A stretch of DNA of 39,950 nucleotides, from the NCBI GenBank assembly GCA_017881025.1, contig JADGRJ010000007.1, positions 1-39,950 on the forward strand. Direction: 5' to 3'. The notes beneath the pieces are model-generated. The model did not search any database. It was given only the letters and a program-made list of their open reading frames with translations, and was not told the origin of the DNA. How positions within the stretch are numbered: position 1 is the first letter of the stretch; each line of letters begins with the position of its first letter. This document shows positions 7,608 to 17,129 of this stretch, in pieces. This DNA is from Rhizobacter sp. GTDB taxonomy: Bacteria > Pseudomonadota > Gammaproteobacteria > Burkholderiales > Burkholderiaceae_C. Made by a program: the position numbers and the translations under genes.

Positions 7608-9479
7608 CTACCTGGCCAGCTTGAAAGCGATCATCGCCCGCAGCTTGTTGGGCAGCACCGGCTTGATGAGGAGATGGAAGTCGTGCTCGAGGGCTTCCTT
7701 GTCGTGCCCGGTCATGCTGCTGCCGGTGACGACGATCGCCGGAACGTTGCGGCCGAAGCGCTCGCGCACCGCGTCGATCGCGGCGACGCCGGTCTCGCCG
7801 TTGTCGAGCCGGTAATCGGCGATGACGAGCGAAGGCGGCGCCGCGGCGTCGGCCGCCTGCGCCCAGGCACCGGCGGCGCCGACGCTGTCGAGCGAGACGA
7901 TCGCCGCACCCCAACCCCTGAGCAGCACCTCGAGGCCTTCGCGCACCGCCGGCTCGTCCTCGACGATGACGATCAGGCGGCCGTCCAGGGTGATGCCGAT
8001 CGGCCCCTTGCCCGGAATCGATCGTGCCGTCGTTCGTGGCCCCTTGCCGAGCGGCAGCTCGACCGTGAAGACCGAGCCACGGCCTTCCTCGGAGCGCAGG
8101 TCGAGCGGTGCGACCATCAGCGCGCACAGCCGCTTGACGATCGCCAGGCCGAGGCCGAGACCCTTCTTCTGCTCGACCGCGACCGCTGGCGCGCCCGGCA
8201 CCTGATAGAACTCCTCGAAGATGCGCGCGCACTCCTCGGCGCGAATGCCGGGGCCTGTGTCCCACACCTGGAGCAGCAGCCGATCGCCCCGGCGCCGGCA
8301 GCTGAGCAGCACCGAACCGTCGCGGGTGTAGCGGATCGCGTTCGAGACCAGGTTGCGGACGATCCGCTCGACGAGCAGCGGATCGGCGAGGGCGACGTGC
8401 TTGCCGCCGCGGATTCGCAGCGCCAGGCCCTTCTCGAACGCGGCCGGCTCGAAATGCAGCCGGACCTTGCGAAAGATGTCGGCGAGCTCGAAGTTCTCGG
8501 GGTTGACCTCGACGCCGCCGCTGTCGATGCGCGTGATGTCGAGCAGCTCGGAGAACAGGCCCTCGAGCGCGTCGACCGATTCGTTGATGCTGTTGACGAG
8601 CTGCGCGACCTCGGGGTCGTGGGCACGCGCGCGCAGCGCCTCGGCGAACAGGCCCATCGCGTGCAGCGGCTGGCGCAGGTCGTGGCTGGCGGCGGTGAAG
8701 AACTGCGTCTTGGCACGGTTGGCGACCTCGGCCTCGTGGCGCGCCGCGTCGGCGACCGCCTTCTCGGCGCGCAACTGAACGGCGAGCGCCTCGTTGCGCA
8801 GCTTCAGGCCGACGACGCGTTCGAACGACTCGCGGTAGTTGCGGCCGAGCAGCAAGGTCATTCCCATCGCCACCGTCATGACCGCCGCCAGCTCCCAGCC
8901 GAGGGTGCTGCCCGCGAGGGCGACGCGGGCGATCGCGGGCGCGAAGATCATGAGCACGAAGAGGGCGAACAGGCGGTACTGCGGGCCGAGGATCGGCACC
9001 GAGGCGACGCAGAAGGTGTAGACGACGAGGACGAGCGCGACCTGGTGCGGGCCGCTGCCGAACGCCGAGAAGAACCAGGCCGCGATGCCCCAGAGCGCGC
9101 CCGAGGCGAGGACGCCCGCCTGCCACGCGCGCAGGCGCCGCTCGAGGCCGGCCGTCGACCTCGGCTCGCGCCGCTCGAAGCGGACGGCGAGCCAGGCGCG
9201 CAGCAGCCAGACGATCGCGAAGCCGGTTCCCCAGACGATGCGCAGCGACCGCGGCGCGACGCCGGCGAAGATCATCTCGATGATGATCGCGCCGATGGCG
9301 TGGCCGGCGAGCGAGGTGCGATTGAACGCGAACAGGCCGCGGACGTGATCGCGCAGGAGCAGGAACTCGTCGAGCGGCGCGTCGCCTTCGCCTGCCGGCG
9401 CCGCGGCCGTCGCGTTGCCCGCCGGCGCGGGCAGGGGCGCCGCCGCGACCGCGCTCAATGGAGCGGTCGCGTCAGCCAT
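7608..9479 (-). CDS. Hybrid sensor histidine kinase with C-terminal receiver
   Basis: 623 residues. About residues 40-225 hold roughly six hydrophobic helices (MIFAG, TGFAIVWLLRAW, SGALWGIAAWFF, ALVLVVYTFCVASV, RLFALFVLMIFAPAI, LAAVMTVAMGMTLLLG), so the sensor region is membrane-embedded and has no large periplasmic loop. A coiled coil leads to the HisKA box ASHDLRQPLHAMG with phosphoacceptor His266, then the ATPase with NLVSNAIRYT, DTGPGI and GLGLGLAIV. A receiver domain follows with D555 in IADYRLD and the Lys of LIKPV. It overlaps the regulator gene upstream by 25 bases, so the two are co-translated and very likely cognate. The signal is unknown. Confidence 0.93.
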   Translation of the reverse strand: MADATAPLSAVAAAPLPAPAGNATAAAPAGEGDAPLDEFLLLRDHVRGLFAFNRTSLAGHAIGAIIIEMIFAGVAPRSLRIVWGTGFAIVWLLRAWLAVRFERREPRSTAGLERRLRAWQAGVLASGALWGIAAWFFSAFGSGPHQVALVLVVYTFCVASVPILGPQYRLFALFVLMIFAPAIARVALAGSTLGWELAAVMTVAMGMTLLLGRNYRESFERVVGLKLRNEALAVQLRAEKAVADAARHEAEVANRAKTQFFTAASHDLRQPLHAMGLFAEALRARAHDPEVAQLVNSINESVDALEGLFSELLDITRIDSGGVEVNPENFELADIFRKVRLHFEPAAFEKGLALRIRGGKHVALADPLLVERIVRNLVSNAIRYTRDGSVLLSCRRRGDRLLLQVWDTGPGIRAEECARIFEEFYQVPGAPAVAVEQKKGLGLGLAIVKRLCALMVAPLDLRSEEGRGSVFTVELPLGKGPRTTARSIPGKGPIGITLDGRLIVIVEDEPAVREGLEVLLRGWGAAIVSLDSVGAAGAWAQAADAAAPPSLVIADYRLDNGETGVAAIDAVRERFGRNVPAIVVTGSSMTGHDKEALEHDFHLLIKPVLPNKLRAMIAFKLAR

Positions 9480-10174
9480 GGCGCGATCGCTCCCTGGCTC
9501 GACATCTGGCTCACGGCGAGGACCGCCTGGGTGCGCGAGTTGACGCCGAGCGCGCGCAGCACCGCGGCGACGTGATCCTTGACGGTCTCGACCGAGAGGT
9601 CGAGCTCGCGCGCGATCAGCTTGTTCGACTGGCCGCGCAGGAGCAGGCCGAGGACGTCGGTCTGGCGCGGCGTCAGCTTGAAGTTGGCGAGCGCCGTCGG
9701 CCGCAGCGTGTCCATGCCCGGCGGCCAGGTGTGCGAGCCGCCGCTGTCGCGGCCGGCATCGGGCGCGCCGGCGTCGCCCTCGCCCATCGTCATCGGCGGC
9801 ACGTAGATGCCGCCCGACATGACGACCTTGAGCGCCTCGGTGAGCGTCTCGTTGCTGGCGCGCTTGGGAACGAAGCCCATCGCGCCGAGGTCGATCGCGC
9901 GGATCACGTCGGCGCTGCGGTCCGACGCCGAGACGACGACGACCGGGATCGCCGGCCAGCCGTTGCGCAGCTCGATCAGCAGATCGAAGCCGTCGGCATC
10001 GCCCAGGCGCAGGTCGAGCAGGACGAGGTCGAAGGCACCGTCGGCAGCGAGCGCCTCGCGCGCGGCGCGCGCGCCGGCGACGCCGACGACGCTGACATCG
10101 CTGCCCATGCCCTGGATGACGTTCTGCAGCGCGGTGAGGATCAAGGGGTGGTCGTCGATGAGGAGGACTTTCAT
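9455..10174 (-). CDS. LuxR/NarL-type response regulator
   Basis: 239-residue DNA-binding response regulator. The N-terminal receiver has the acidic pair in LLIDDHP, the phosphorylated Asp in LVLLDLRLGDADG and the Lys in GFVPKRAS. A linker of about 40 residues precedes a LuxR-type helix-turn-helix with LTPRQTDVLGLLLRGQSNKLIARELDLSVETVKDHV read in two parts. The ATG at 10174 has GGAG eight bases upstream, whereas one at 10195 has none. It overlaps the hybrid kinase gene by 25 bases and starts 13 bases after the maoC-like stop, so it belongs to a four-gene run with parA-, maoC- and kinase genes. Confidence 0.92.
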   Translation of the reverse strand: MKVLLIDDHPLILTALQNVIQGMGSDVSVVGVAGARAAREALAADGAFDLVLLDLRLGDADGFDLLIELRNGWPAIPVVVVSASDRSADVIRAIDLGAMGFVPKRASNETLTEALKVVMSGGIYVPPMTMGEGDAGAPDAGRDSGGSHTWPPGMDTLRPTALANFKLTPRQTDVLGLLLRGQSNKLIARELDLSVETVKDHVAAVLRALGVNSRTQAVLAVSQMSSQGAIAPWLTRPLH

Positions 10175-10187
10175 GGCAGCGCTCCAG

Positions 10188-10640
10188 TCAGGCATAGCGG
10201 CGCGAGAGCGACTCGGCGACGCAGACCGGCTTGTCGGAGCCCTCGCGTTCCATCGTCACCTGCACCGTCAGCTGTGCGCCGCCTTCGAGCGGCTCGTAGT
10301 CGACCAGCTTGAAGCGGCCGCGCAGGCGGCTGCCGCTCGGCACGGGCGCCGGAAAGCGGACCTTGTTCAAGCCGTAGTTGACGCCCATGCGCGTGTCGCG
10401 CACCTCGAACGCGGAGAAGCTCATCTCGGGCAGGAGCGAGAGCGTGAAGAAGCCGTGCGCGATCGTGGCGCCGAACGGCCCGGCCTTCGCTCGCTCGGCG
10501 TCGAGGTGGATCCACTGGTGGTCGCGGGTCGCGTCGGCGAAGAGCTGGATCCGCTCCTGCGTGACCGTGATCCACTCGCTGACACCGATCTCCTGGCCGA
10601 CGAGCTCTTTCATCGCCGCGATGGTTTCGAAGCTTCGCAT
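10188..10640 (-). CDS. MaoC family dehydratase (hotdog-fold enoyl-CoA hydratase-like)
   Basis: 150 residues with the MaoC/NodN hydratase core: an Asp-His-type motif in ADATRDHQWIHLD, then GPFGATIAHGFFTLSLLP. These residues form the hydratase 2 motif (Asp, His) in (R)-specific enoyl-CoA hydratases. The downstream NYGLNKVRFPAPVPSG segment is also typical. It is cytoplasmic and may act on an acyl-CoA in fatty-acid or polyhydroxyalkanoate metabolism; the exact substrate cannot be read. The ATG lies 4 bases after the parA-like stop codon, and the stop is 13 bases before the response-regulator start. A hydratase within a signalling operon is unusual. Confidence 0.9.
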   Translation of the reverse strand: MRSFETIAAMKELVGQEIGVSEWITVTQERIQLFADATRDHQWIHLDAERAKAGPFGATIAHGFFTLSLLPEMSFSAFEVRDTRMGVNYGLNKVRFPAPVPSGSRLRGRFKLVDYEPLEGGAQLTVQVTMEREGSDKPVCVAESLSRRYA

Positions 10641-10644
10641 TGAA

Positions 10645-11259
10645 TCAGTTCACCCAGGTGATGATCGGTTCCCATTGCTCGCGGTCGCCCTGGAAGCGGG
10701 TCGAGGCGACGTCCCACAACGTCAGCCCGTGCGCGGCGAGGTGCACGTAATTCTGCGTGTCGCGCAGGAAGCCGAGCAGCGGGACGTCGACGCTCTTCAG
10801 GAAGTTGCGCAGCTGGTCGGTCGAGATCGTGCCCTCGCGCGTTCGCATGCCGACCACCACCATCTGCACCTTCGCGCTGCGCCGATGGGCGAGCAGCTCG
10901 GCGATGAATTCGTGCGTCGCGTGGATGTCGAAGATGCTCGGCTGGAGCGGGATCAGCACCTTGTCGGCGAGCTTCATGACCTCGTCGAGGCGCTTGCCGT
11001 GCAGGCCGGCGGGGGTGTCGAGGACGATGTGCGTCGTTCCCTTGGGCGGCCGGACGACGTCGCCCTCGGTCACCTCCCAAGACGCGATCTTCGGCAGGCC
11101 CGCCGGACGCAGGCCGAGCCAGGTGCGCGACGATTGCTGGCGGTCGACGTCGCCGAGCATGACGGCGCGGCCGCGCGAGGCGAGGTAGCCCGCGAGATTC
11201 GTCGCCAGCGTCGTCTTGCCGACGCCGCCCTTGGGGTTGGCGACCACGATCACCGGCAT
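10645..11259 (-). CDS. ParA/MinD-family ATPase
   Basis: 204-residue deviant-Walker ATPase. The N-terminal [13 protein letters not shown] carries the signature lysine K10 and K15, the switch region contains [12 protein letters not shown], and Walker B is [11 protein letters not shown]. It lacks the N-terminal helix-turn-helix of plasmid ParA, and no parB lies next to it, so it belongs to the short orphan type that positions proteins or complexes rather than plasmids. It is the first gene of the minus-strand run parA-maoC-regulator-kinase, and its promoter must lie in the 71-base gap shared with the divergent kefF gene. Its cargo is unknown. Confidence 0.9.
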   Translation of the reverse strand: MPVIVVANPKGGVGKTTLATNLAGYLASRGRAVMLGDVDRQQSSRTWLGLRPAGLPKIASWEVTEGDVVRPPKGTTHIVLDTPAGLHGKRLDEVMKLADKVLIPLQPSIFDIHATHEFIAELLAHRRSAKVQMVVVGMRTREGTISTDQLRNFLKSVDVPLLGFLRDTQNYVHLAAHGLTLWDVASTRFQGDREQWEPIITWVN

Positions 11260-11330
11260 GCAGCGCTCCCTTCTCGTTTTGCGGGTATGTTAGCGGCGCC
11301 CGGCGCCTGCGCCATCCTTCCTTTCCAGCC

Positions 11331-12017
11331 ATGGCCTCCACCGATCCGCCTGCCGCGGCCGCCGATCCGGCGCCGCGGACCGACGCCGAGATCCTCGTCG
11401 TCGTCGCCCATCCCGAGCTCGAGCAGTCGCGCGCCAACCGGCGCCTGCTGCAGGCGGCGCGCGCGCTGCAGCAAGAGAGTCCGGCCGGGCGGCTCGCCGT
11501 GCGCGACCTCTACGCGCTCTACCCCGACTACCTGATCGACGTCGGCGTCGAGCAGGCGGCGCTCGCCGCGGCGAAGCTAGTCGTCTGGCAGCAGCCGATC
11601 CGCTGGTACGGCATGCCGCCGCTCCTCAAGCTCTGGCTCGACGACGTCCTTACCTTCGGCTGGGCCTATGGTCCCGAGGGCAGCGCGTTGCGGGGCAAGG
11701 ACCTCTGGCTGGTCGCGAGCACCGGCGGCCCCGAGGAGTCGTACCGGCCCGACAGCTACAACCGCTACTTCTTCGATGCCTTCCTGCCGCCGTACGAACA
11801 GACGGCGGCGCTGTGCGGCATGCGCTTCCTGCCGCCGCTCATCCTCCACGGCGCGCACAAGGCGAGCGAGGCCGAGCTCGGCGCGCATGCCGACACCTAT
11901 GTGCAGCGGCTCGCCGACTATCCGGTCTGGCCGGAGATCGACCAGGTCGAGGAGTGCGTCGAGTGCGCGGTGCCGGCGAGCGCTCGACCGGCCGAGCGTC
12001 TGCCGGTGCCCGCCTGA
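11331..12017 (+). CDS. kefF: KefF-like NAD(P)H oxidoreductase, ancillary to KefC
   Basis: 228-residue flavodoxin-fold quinone reductase. ILVVVAHPELEQSRANRRLL is the nucleotide-binding start, and QQPIRWYGMPPLLKLWLDDVLTFGWAYG, split across the middle, is the KefF/MdaB substrate-pocket segment. KefF is known to bind the cytoplasmic face of KefC and activate it. The stop TGA (12015-12017) overlaps the ATG of kefC by one base, so the two are translationally coupled. The N-terminal 20 residues are Ala/Pro-rich and not conserved. The C-terminal tail has Cys in ECVECAVP, a feature I cannot interpret. Confidence 0.9.
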   Translation: MASTDPPAAAADPAPRTDAEILVVVAHPELEQSRANRRLLQAARALQQESPAGRLAVRDLYALYPDYLIDVGVEQAALAAAKLVVWQQPIRWYGMPPLLKLWLDDVLTFGWAYGPEGSALRGKDLWLVASTGGPEESYRPDSYNRYFFDAFLPPYEQTAALCGMRFLPPLILHGAHKASEAELGAHADTYVQRLADYPVWPEIDQVEECVECAVPASARPAERLPVPA

Positions 12018-13852
12018 TGGAGCACGGCGCCTGGCTGACGGGCAGCCTCATCTACCTCGCCGCCGCGGTGATCGCGGTGCCGGTCGCGCGCTTCCTCGGC
12101 CTCGGCTCGATCATCGGTTACCTCGGTGCCGGCATCCTGATCGGCCCGTGGGGGCTGAAGCTCGTGACACGGCCCGAGGACATGCTGCAGTTCGCCGAGT
12201 TCGGCGTCGTCCTGATGCTCTTTCTCGTCGGCCTCGAGCTCGAGCCGCAACGACTCTGGGCATTGCGCAAGCCCATCTTCGGCTGGGGCACGGTGCAGCT
12301 GTTCGGCTCGGCGCTGCTACTCGCCCTCGGCGCGCTCGCCTGCGGCATCGACTGGCGCCTGGCCGTCGTCGCCGCGCTCGGCCTGGCGATGTCGTCGACG
12401 GCGATCGGCCTCGGCGTCCTTGCCGAGCGCAACGTGATGGCGACGACTTCCGGCGAAGCGATCCTCAGCGTGTCGCTGCTTCAGGACATCGCCGCGATCC
12501 CGATCCTCGCCTTGCTGCCGTTCCTCGCCGTCGGCGTCGGCGGCGAAGCCGGCGCTGGCGGCGGCTGGCTCGGCGCGGCGAAGGCGATCGGCACCATCGC
12601 GATCGTCATCCTCGGCGGCCGCCTGCTGCTGCGCCCGGCCCTGCGCTGGATCGCCAAGAGCGAGACGCCCGAGATCTTCACCGCGGCGTCGCTGCTCCTC
12701 GTCGTCGCCACCGCGGCGCTGATGAACGCCGTCGGCCTGTCGATGGCGCTCGGCGCCTTCCTCGCCGGCGTGCTGCTCGCGGAAAGCGAGTACCGGCGCG
12801 AGCTCGAGACCGACATCGAGCCGTTCAAGGGCCTGCTCCTCGGCCTCTTCTTCATCGCAGTCGGCATGAGCATCGACTTCGCCGTCGTGCTCGCGCAGCC
12901 GGTGTCGATCGCCGCCGTCGTCGTCGCCTTCCTGCTCGTCAAGGCGGCGGTGCTCTGGGCGATGGCGCGCCTGATGCCGATCCCGCAGCTCGAGCGGCCG
13001 GTCTTCATCATCCTGCTCGCGCAGGGCGGCGAGTTCGGCTTCGTCGTCTTCCAGACCGCGGCGCAGGCCGGCGTGATCTCGGCGCCGGTCTCGTCGTTCC
13101 TGCTCGCGGCGGTCACCATCTCGATGCTGCTCACGCCGCTCATGCTGGTCGCCGCCGACCGCTGGTGGATCCCGTTCCTCGCCGGCGGCCGCAAGCCAAC
13201 GGCCGGCCTCGAGCTGAAGGAGCCGCAGCACGCGCCGGTGATCATTGCCGGCTTCGGCCGCTACGGGCAGATCGTCGGCCGCATGCTGTTCGCCAACGGG
13301 GTGACGCCGACCGTGCTCGACCACGACGCCGAGGCGATCGAGGCGCTGCGCAAGTTCGGCTGGCGCGTCTACTACGGCGACGCGACCCGGCTCGACCTGA
13401 TGCGCACCGCGGGCGCCGACCAGGCGCGCGTGATCGTCGTCGCCATCGACGACGTCGAGCAGAGCGTCGACTGCGCGAAGATGATCCGCGCCAACTTCCC
13501 GAACGCGAGCGTCGTCGCGCGGGCGCGCAACGTGCAGCACTACTACGAGCTCCACGAGCTCGGCGTGACGCTGATCGAGCGCGAGACGCTCGACTCCGCG
13601 CTGATGAGCGCGCGCAGCGCCCTCGAGCTGCTCGGCTGGCAGCCGCACCAGGCGAGGAACCTGTCGCTGCGCTTTCGCCGCCACAACGTCGCTCAGCTCG
13701 CGGCGCTGGCGCCGCATCGCCAGGACGAGGCGCGCCTCATCGCCGCCGCCAAGCAGGGGCGCCAGCAGCTCGAGGAGCTGTTCGCGATCGAGCGCCAGCA
13801 GGCCGCCGAGCGGCAGTCGCGCGCCGGCTGGAGCGGGACTGCCGAGCCCTAG
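12017..13852 (+). CDS. kefC: Glutathione-regulated potassium-efflux antiporter KefC
   Basis: 611 residues. About 1-385 form a CPA2-type sodium/proton exchanger domain of 12 or so helices with LGSIIGYLGAGILIGPWG, EFGVVLMLFLVGLELEP and the LLQDIAAIP segment containing the ion-binding Asp. About 400-540 form the cytosolic KTN/Rossmann domain with VIIAGFGRYGQIVGRML, VLDHDAEAIEALR and VYYGDATRLDLM. Such domains bind glutathione or its adducts, which gate potassium efflux and protect against electrophiles by acidifying the cytoplasm. The start is the ATG overlapping the kefF stop; longer upstream reading would run through kefF in another frame and is not used. It ends one base from the convergent rutE-like gene. 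Confidence 0.93.
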   Translation: MEHGAWLTGSLIYLAAAVIAVPVARFLGLGSIIGYLGAGILIGPWGLKLVTRPEDMLQFAEFGVVLMLFLVGLELEPQRLWALRKPIFGWGTVQLFGSALLLALGALACGIDWRLAVVAALGLAMSSTAIGLGVLAERNVMATTSGEAILSVSLLQDIAAIPILALLPFLAVGVGGEAGAGGGWLGAAKAIGTIAIVILGGRLLLRPALRWIAKSETPEIFTAASLLLVVATAALMNAVGLSMALGAFLAGVLLAESEYRRELETDIEPFKGLLLGLFFIAVGMSIDFAVVLAQPVSIAAVVVAFLLVKAAVLWAMARLMPIPQLERPVFIILLAQGGEFGFVVFQTAAQAGVISAPVSSFLLAAVTISMLLTPLMLVAADRWWIPFLAGGRKPTAGLELKEPQHAPVIIAGFGRYGQIVGRMLFANGVTPTVLDHDAEAIEALRKFGWRVYYGDATRLDLMRTAGADQARVIVVAIDDVEQSVDCAKMIRANFPNASVVARARNVQHYYELHELGVTLIERETLDSALMSARSALELLGWQPHQARNLSLRFRRHNVAQLAALAPHRQDEARLIAAAKQGRQQLEELFAIERQQAAERQSRAGWSGTAEP

Positions 13853-13853
13853 C

Positions 13854-14429
13854 TCATTCGATCCGGCAGGCTTCGGCGAACGGCAGGCGCGGGCTGCGCG
13901 CGAACAGCTTCGACGGGTCGCCGTGGCCGAGGTTGCAGATGAAGTTGGTGCGGACCGTCGTCCCGGCCCAGAAGGCCTCGTCCATCCTGGCATGGTCGAA
14001 GCCGCTCATCGGCCCGCAGTCGAGGCCGATCGCGCGCGCCGCGATGATGAAGTAGCCGCCCTGCAGGCTCGAGTTGCGAAACGCGGTGGTGTCGGCGAAC
14101 TCCTTCTTGCCGACGAACCACGACTTCGCGTCGGCGTGCGGGAACAGGAAAGGCAGCTTCTCGTAGAACGCCATGTCGGTGCCGATGATCGCCGTCACCG
14201 GCGCCGAGCGCGTCTTCTCGACGTTGCCGGGCGAGACGCAGCCGAGCAGCTTCTCCTTGGCCGCCGCCGAGCGGACGAAGACGATCCGCGCCGGCGACGA
14301 GTTGGCCGACGTCGGCCCCCACTTCATCATCTCGTAGAGCTGCCGCAGCTTCTCGTCGGCAACCGGCTCGGCGCTGAAGCCGTTGTGCGTGCGGGCGTGG
14401 TCGAAGAGTTGTTCGGTGTCGATGTTCAT
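13854..14429 (-). CDS. rutE: RutE-like malonic semialdehyde reductase / nitroreductase
   Basis: 191-residue FMN-dependent nitroreductase-fold enzyme. The stretches [50 protein letters not shown] and [11 protein letters not shown] follow the RutE sequence closely along the whole length. RutE is known to reduce malonic semialdehyde to 3-hydroxypropionate at the end of the Rut pyrimidine pathway, and related enzymes reduce other small substrates. No rut genes are near, so a stand-alone aldehyde or quinone detoxification role is equally possible. The ATG at 14429 was chosen because homology begins there; the frame is open far upstream but through a divergent region. Confidence 0.88.
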   Translation of the reverse strand: MNIDTEQLFDHARTHNGFSAEPVADEKLRQLYEMMKWGPTSANSSPARIVFVRSAAAKEKLLGCVSPGNVEKTRSAPVTAIIGTDMAFYEKLPFLFPHADAKSWFVGKKEFADTTAFRNSSLQGGYFIIAARAIGLDCGPMSGFDHARMDEAFWAGTTVRTNFICNLGHGDPSKLFARSPRLPFAEACRIE

Positions 14430-14555
14430 GAAAGACCGCAGCCGCGGCAGGTCGGGTGACGATCGCGCATTCTGGTTGGCGGCCGGCGCCGGCGCATGGA
14501 AGGGTTTCGTCGGCAGCGTTCGTGCGCCGTGAAGGATCGCCCGACAATCCTGGCC

Positions 14556-14987
14556 ATGTTCGCACCGACGCCAGGCGACGTTCGCGATTTCTTCGTCGAG
14601 GCGCGGCGCAAGCGCCACGAGCGGCTGCCGCTGACGCCGCTCGAGACGATCGCCGCCGACTGGATCGAGGCGCATCCGGAATACGCCGGCGACCTCGCCG
14701 ATGCCGAAGCGGCGCGGACGGCCGCCTACACGGCCGAGGCCGGCCGCGAGAACCCGTTCCTGCACCTGTCGATGCACCTGTCGATCAGCGAGCAGGTGGC
14801 GATCGACCAGCCTGCCGGGATCCGCCCCGCGTTCGCTTCGCTCGTCACCCGCCTCGGCTCGGCCCACGCCGCGCAGCACGAGGTGATGGAGTGCCTCGGC
14901 ACCATGCTCTGGGAAGCGCAGCGCGCCGGGCGTCAGCCCGACGGCGCCGCCTACGTCGACTGCGTGCGCCGGCGCGCGACGCGTTGA
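14556..14987 (+). CDS. DUF1841 family protein
   Basis: 143 residues, cytoplasmic. Start at [13 protein letters not shown] because the family begins with this pattern. Conserved blocks are [44 protein letters not shown] and [18 protein letters not shown]. The several His residues in HLSMHL and [10 protein letters not shown] could bind a metal, but this is only suggestive. DUF1841 is a betaproteobacterial/gammaproteobacterial family of unknown function. It is transcribed away from the rutE-like gene across a 126-base gap in which I see no clear site. Confidence 0.88.
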   Translation: MFAPTPGDVRDFFVEARRKRHERLPLTPLETIAADWIEAHPEYAGDLADAEAARTAAYTAEAGRENPFLHLSMHLSISEQVAIDQPAGIRPAFASLVTRLGSAHAAQHEVMECLGTMLWEAQRAGRQPDGAAYVDCVRRRATR

Positions 14988-15074
14988 GCTCGCGCCGACC
15001 CTCGGACGGGTGGTTGATTCCGGCGACCGATCGCGCCGACACTTGGCGGGGAATCGCGGGGCGGGAGCATTTTC

Positions 15075-17104
15075 TTGGACGAGCGCGAATCGGAGGGTGC
15101 GGATCGACGCGTCGTCCAACGCGGCGGGCTGACGCGACGCTCGTTCCTCGAGGCGTTCGGCGGCTTCGGCGTCGGCGTCTTGCCGGGCGGCGCGGCGCTC
15201 ACCGTCGTCGCCTGCGGCGGCTCGAGCGACACCGTGACGGGCGCGGCGCCCGCCGGCACCCCCGCGCCCAGCGTCGATGTCGCCGTGCTCGAGAACCCGA
15301 CGGCGATGACGATGTCGATCGAGGCGCGCCAGGTGCAGTGGGTGATCGGCAAGAGCCCCGCCGACGTGAACGCCTGGGTCTACACCGCGAGCGGCGTCAC
15401 GCCGGCGAGCGGCGTTCTCGGCAACGCGCTCGGCCCGTTCTTCAACGTGCGCCGCGACACGCCCTGCACGGTGACGTGGACCAACACGATCGGCGCCTCG
15501 ATCCGCGAGCCGACGCGGCTCGCGTCGCCGCCGATCAACGTTCCCCTCGACCTCGGGCAATGCGGCCGGGTGCGCACCCAGTCGCCGGTCGGCCTGGCCG
15601 TCCACCTGCACGGCGCGCGCGTGCAGGCAGCCGCCGACGGCTGGCCGCTGACGCCGATCAGCTTCGCCGGCAACCCCTACGGCTTCGCGCTGAGCCAGCA
15701 GGACTTCTATCCGAACGCGCAGCGCGGCACGCTGCTCTGGTACCACGACCACGCCATGGATCGCGTCGGCCGCCATCTCTATGCCGGGCTGGCTGGGGCG
15801 TACTGCATCCGCGACGGCGCCGACGACGCGATCCTCGCCCTGATCGGCGGCCGCTCGCAGGAGCTGCTGTGCGCGGTCCAGGACCGTCTGCTCAGCGCCG
15901 ACGAGACCCGGCTCGACTACGACGCCGGCATCCCCCACGACCCGAGCACCTCGCTGATCGGCTCCGACGACGCCGTCGGCCGCCCGGAGTTCCTCGGCCG
16001 CTCGGTCTATGTCAATGGCCATCCGGCGCCCGACCTGGGCCTGACCCGACGCACCTGGCGCCTGCGCTTGCTCAACGTCTCGAGCGTCGTGACGTCCTGG
16101 TCGATCTCTCCGGATTGCCGGCGTCCGCGCAGCGGCTGCGCCTGGTCAATCTGTCGCTCCGCTATCTCCTCGCCGTCGACGCCCAGACCCTCGAGGCGAT
16201 CTACACGACCTTCTACGACTCGGTGCTCGCACCCACGAGCGTGACCTTCAGCGCCGACGACCAGATCCTCTACGACGCGCTCGAGCATCCGCTCGCGATC
16301 GTCGCCCGGGTAACGCTCGGGGTGCTGCCGGCACCGGGCGCCGCCGCCCTCCCCGCACCGAGCGCGGCGGCGATCGACAAGGTCCTCGCCGACGCCGCCG
16401 ACGGCGACGACTTCGCCTGGGACGGTACGCGGACGGGCCCGCTGGCCGGAGTGCCTTTCGGCCCGAACCGGCTGGTCCTCCTGATCAGCAACACGCTGCG
16501 CGTCGAGATCAACCGCACGGTCAACGCCGTCAGCGGCTTCGCCGACGTCCAGATCTTCGAGATGGAATCGGGCGGCGCGGACTGGCAACTGCCGTTCGCG
16601 GTCGACCTCGTCACGACCTCGAACCCGGGCGCCGGCGCGCCGGCGCCGGCGCAGGACTACAAGCTCGCCCGGCGCAGCTTCTTCGCCCAGGAGCTCAACG
16701 CCGACATCATCCTGGCCAAGACCTACCCGCCGCTGCATGCGCCGACGATCCGCGCCAAGGCGGGAACCTACGAACGCTGGTACGTCGCCAACCTCAACAA
16801 CAGCCAACCGCTCGACGCGGCCGCGGGTGCGGCCGACATGCACCCGTTCCACATCCATCTCGTCAACTTCATCGTGACGCGGCGCTGGCAGCTCGGCGAC
16901 GACGGCAGCTTCACCGAGGTCGCGCCTTCGGTGATCGATCTCGACGGCATCGGGCGGCAGGACACGGTCGCGATCCCGTCGAACCAGATCGTCGAGCTGC
17001 TCGTCCACTACCCGCTCGGCTACAGCGGCGACTACGCCTATCACTGCCACATCCTCGAGCACGAGGACATGTGCATGATGTCGCACTTCCACGTCGACGC
17101 GTAG
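15075..17104 (+). pseudogene. Tat-exported multicopper oxidase, disrupted by internal deletion and frameshift
   Basis: A multicopper oxidase split over two frames. The first part (TTG start at 15075, GGGAG 7 bases upstream) has a twin-arginine signal, [10 protein letters not shown], ending in a lipobox-like VVACGG, then copper motifs HLHGA and WYHDHAMD. After [11 protein letters not shown] at about 16079 the reading must switch to the +2-shifted frame at 16082, which resumes at [14 protein letters not shown] and continues to HPFHIH and HCHILEHEDMCMM. In intact relatives about 40 residues separate LLNVS from the ERxDVLVD motif; they are missing here. So about 120 bases, not a multiple of three, appear deleted in cupredoxin domain 2. 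All four copper motif groups survive, implying recent loss. A sequencing error alone would not remove that segment. Confidence 0.82.
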
Positions 17105-17129
17105 CGCGGCTCGCGCCGCCGCGCCGGCG

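Noticed and set aside
14456-17104. One long plus-strand gene of 882 codons
   Set aside because: Its first half is antisense or off-frame sequence; only the part from about 16082 is protein-like, as the second half of the disrupted oxidase.
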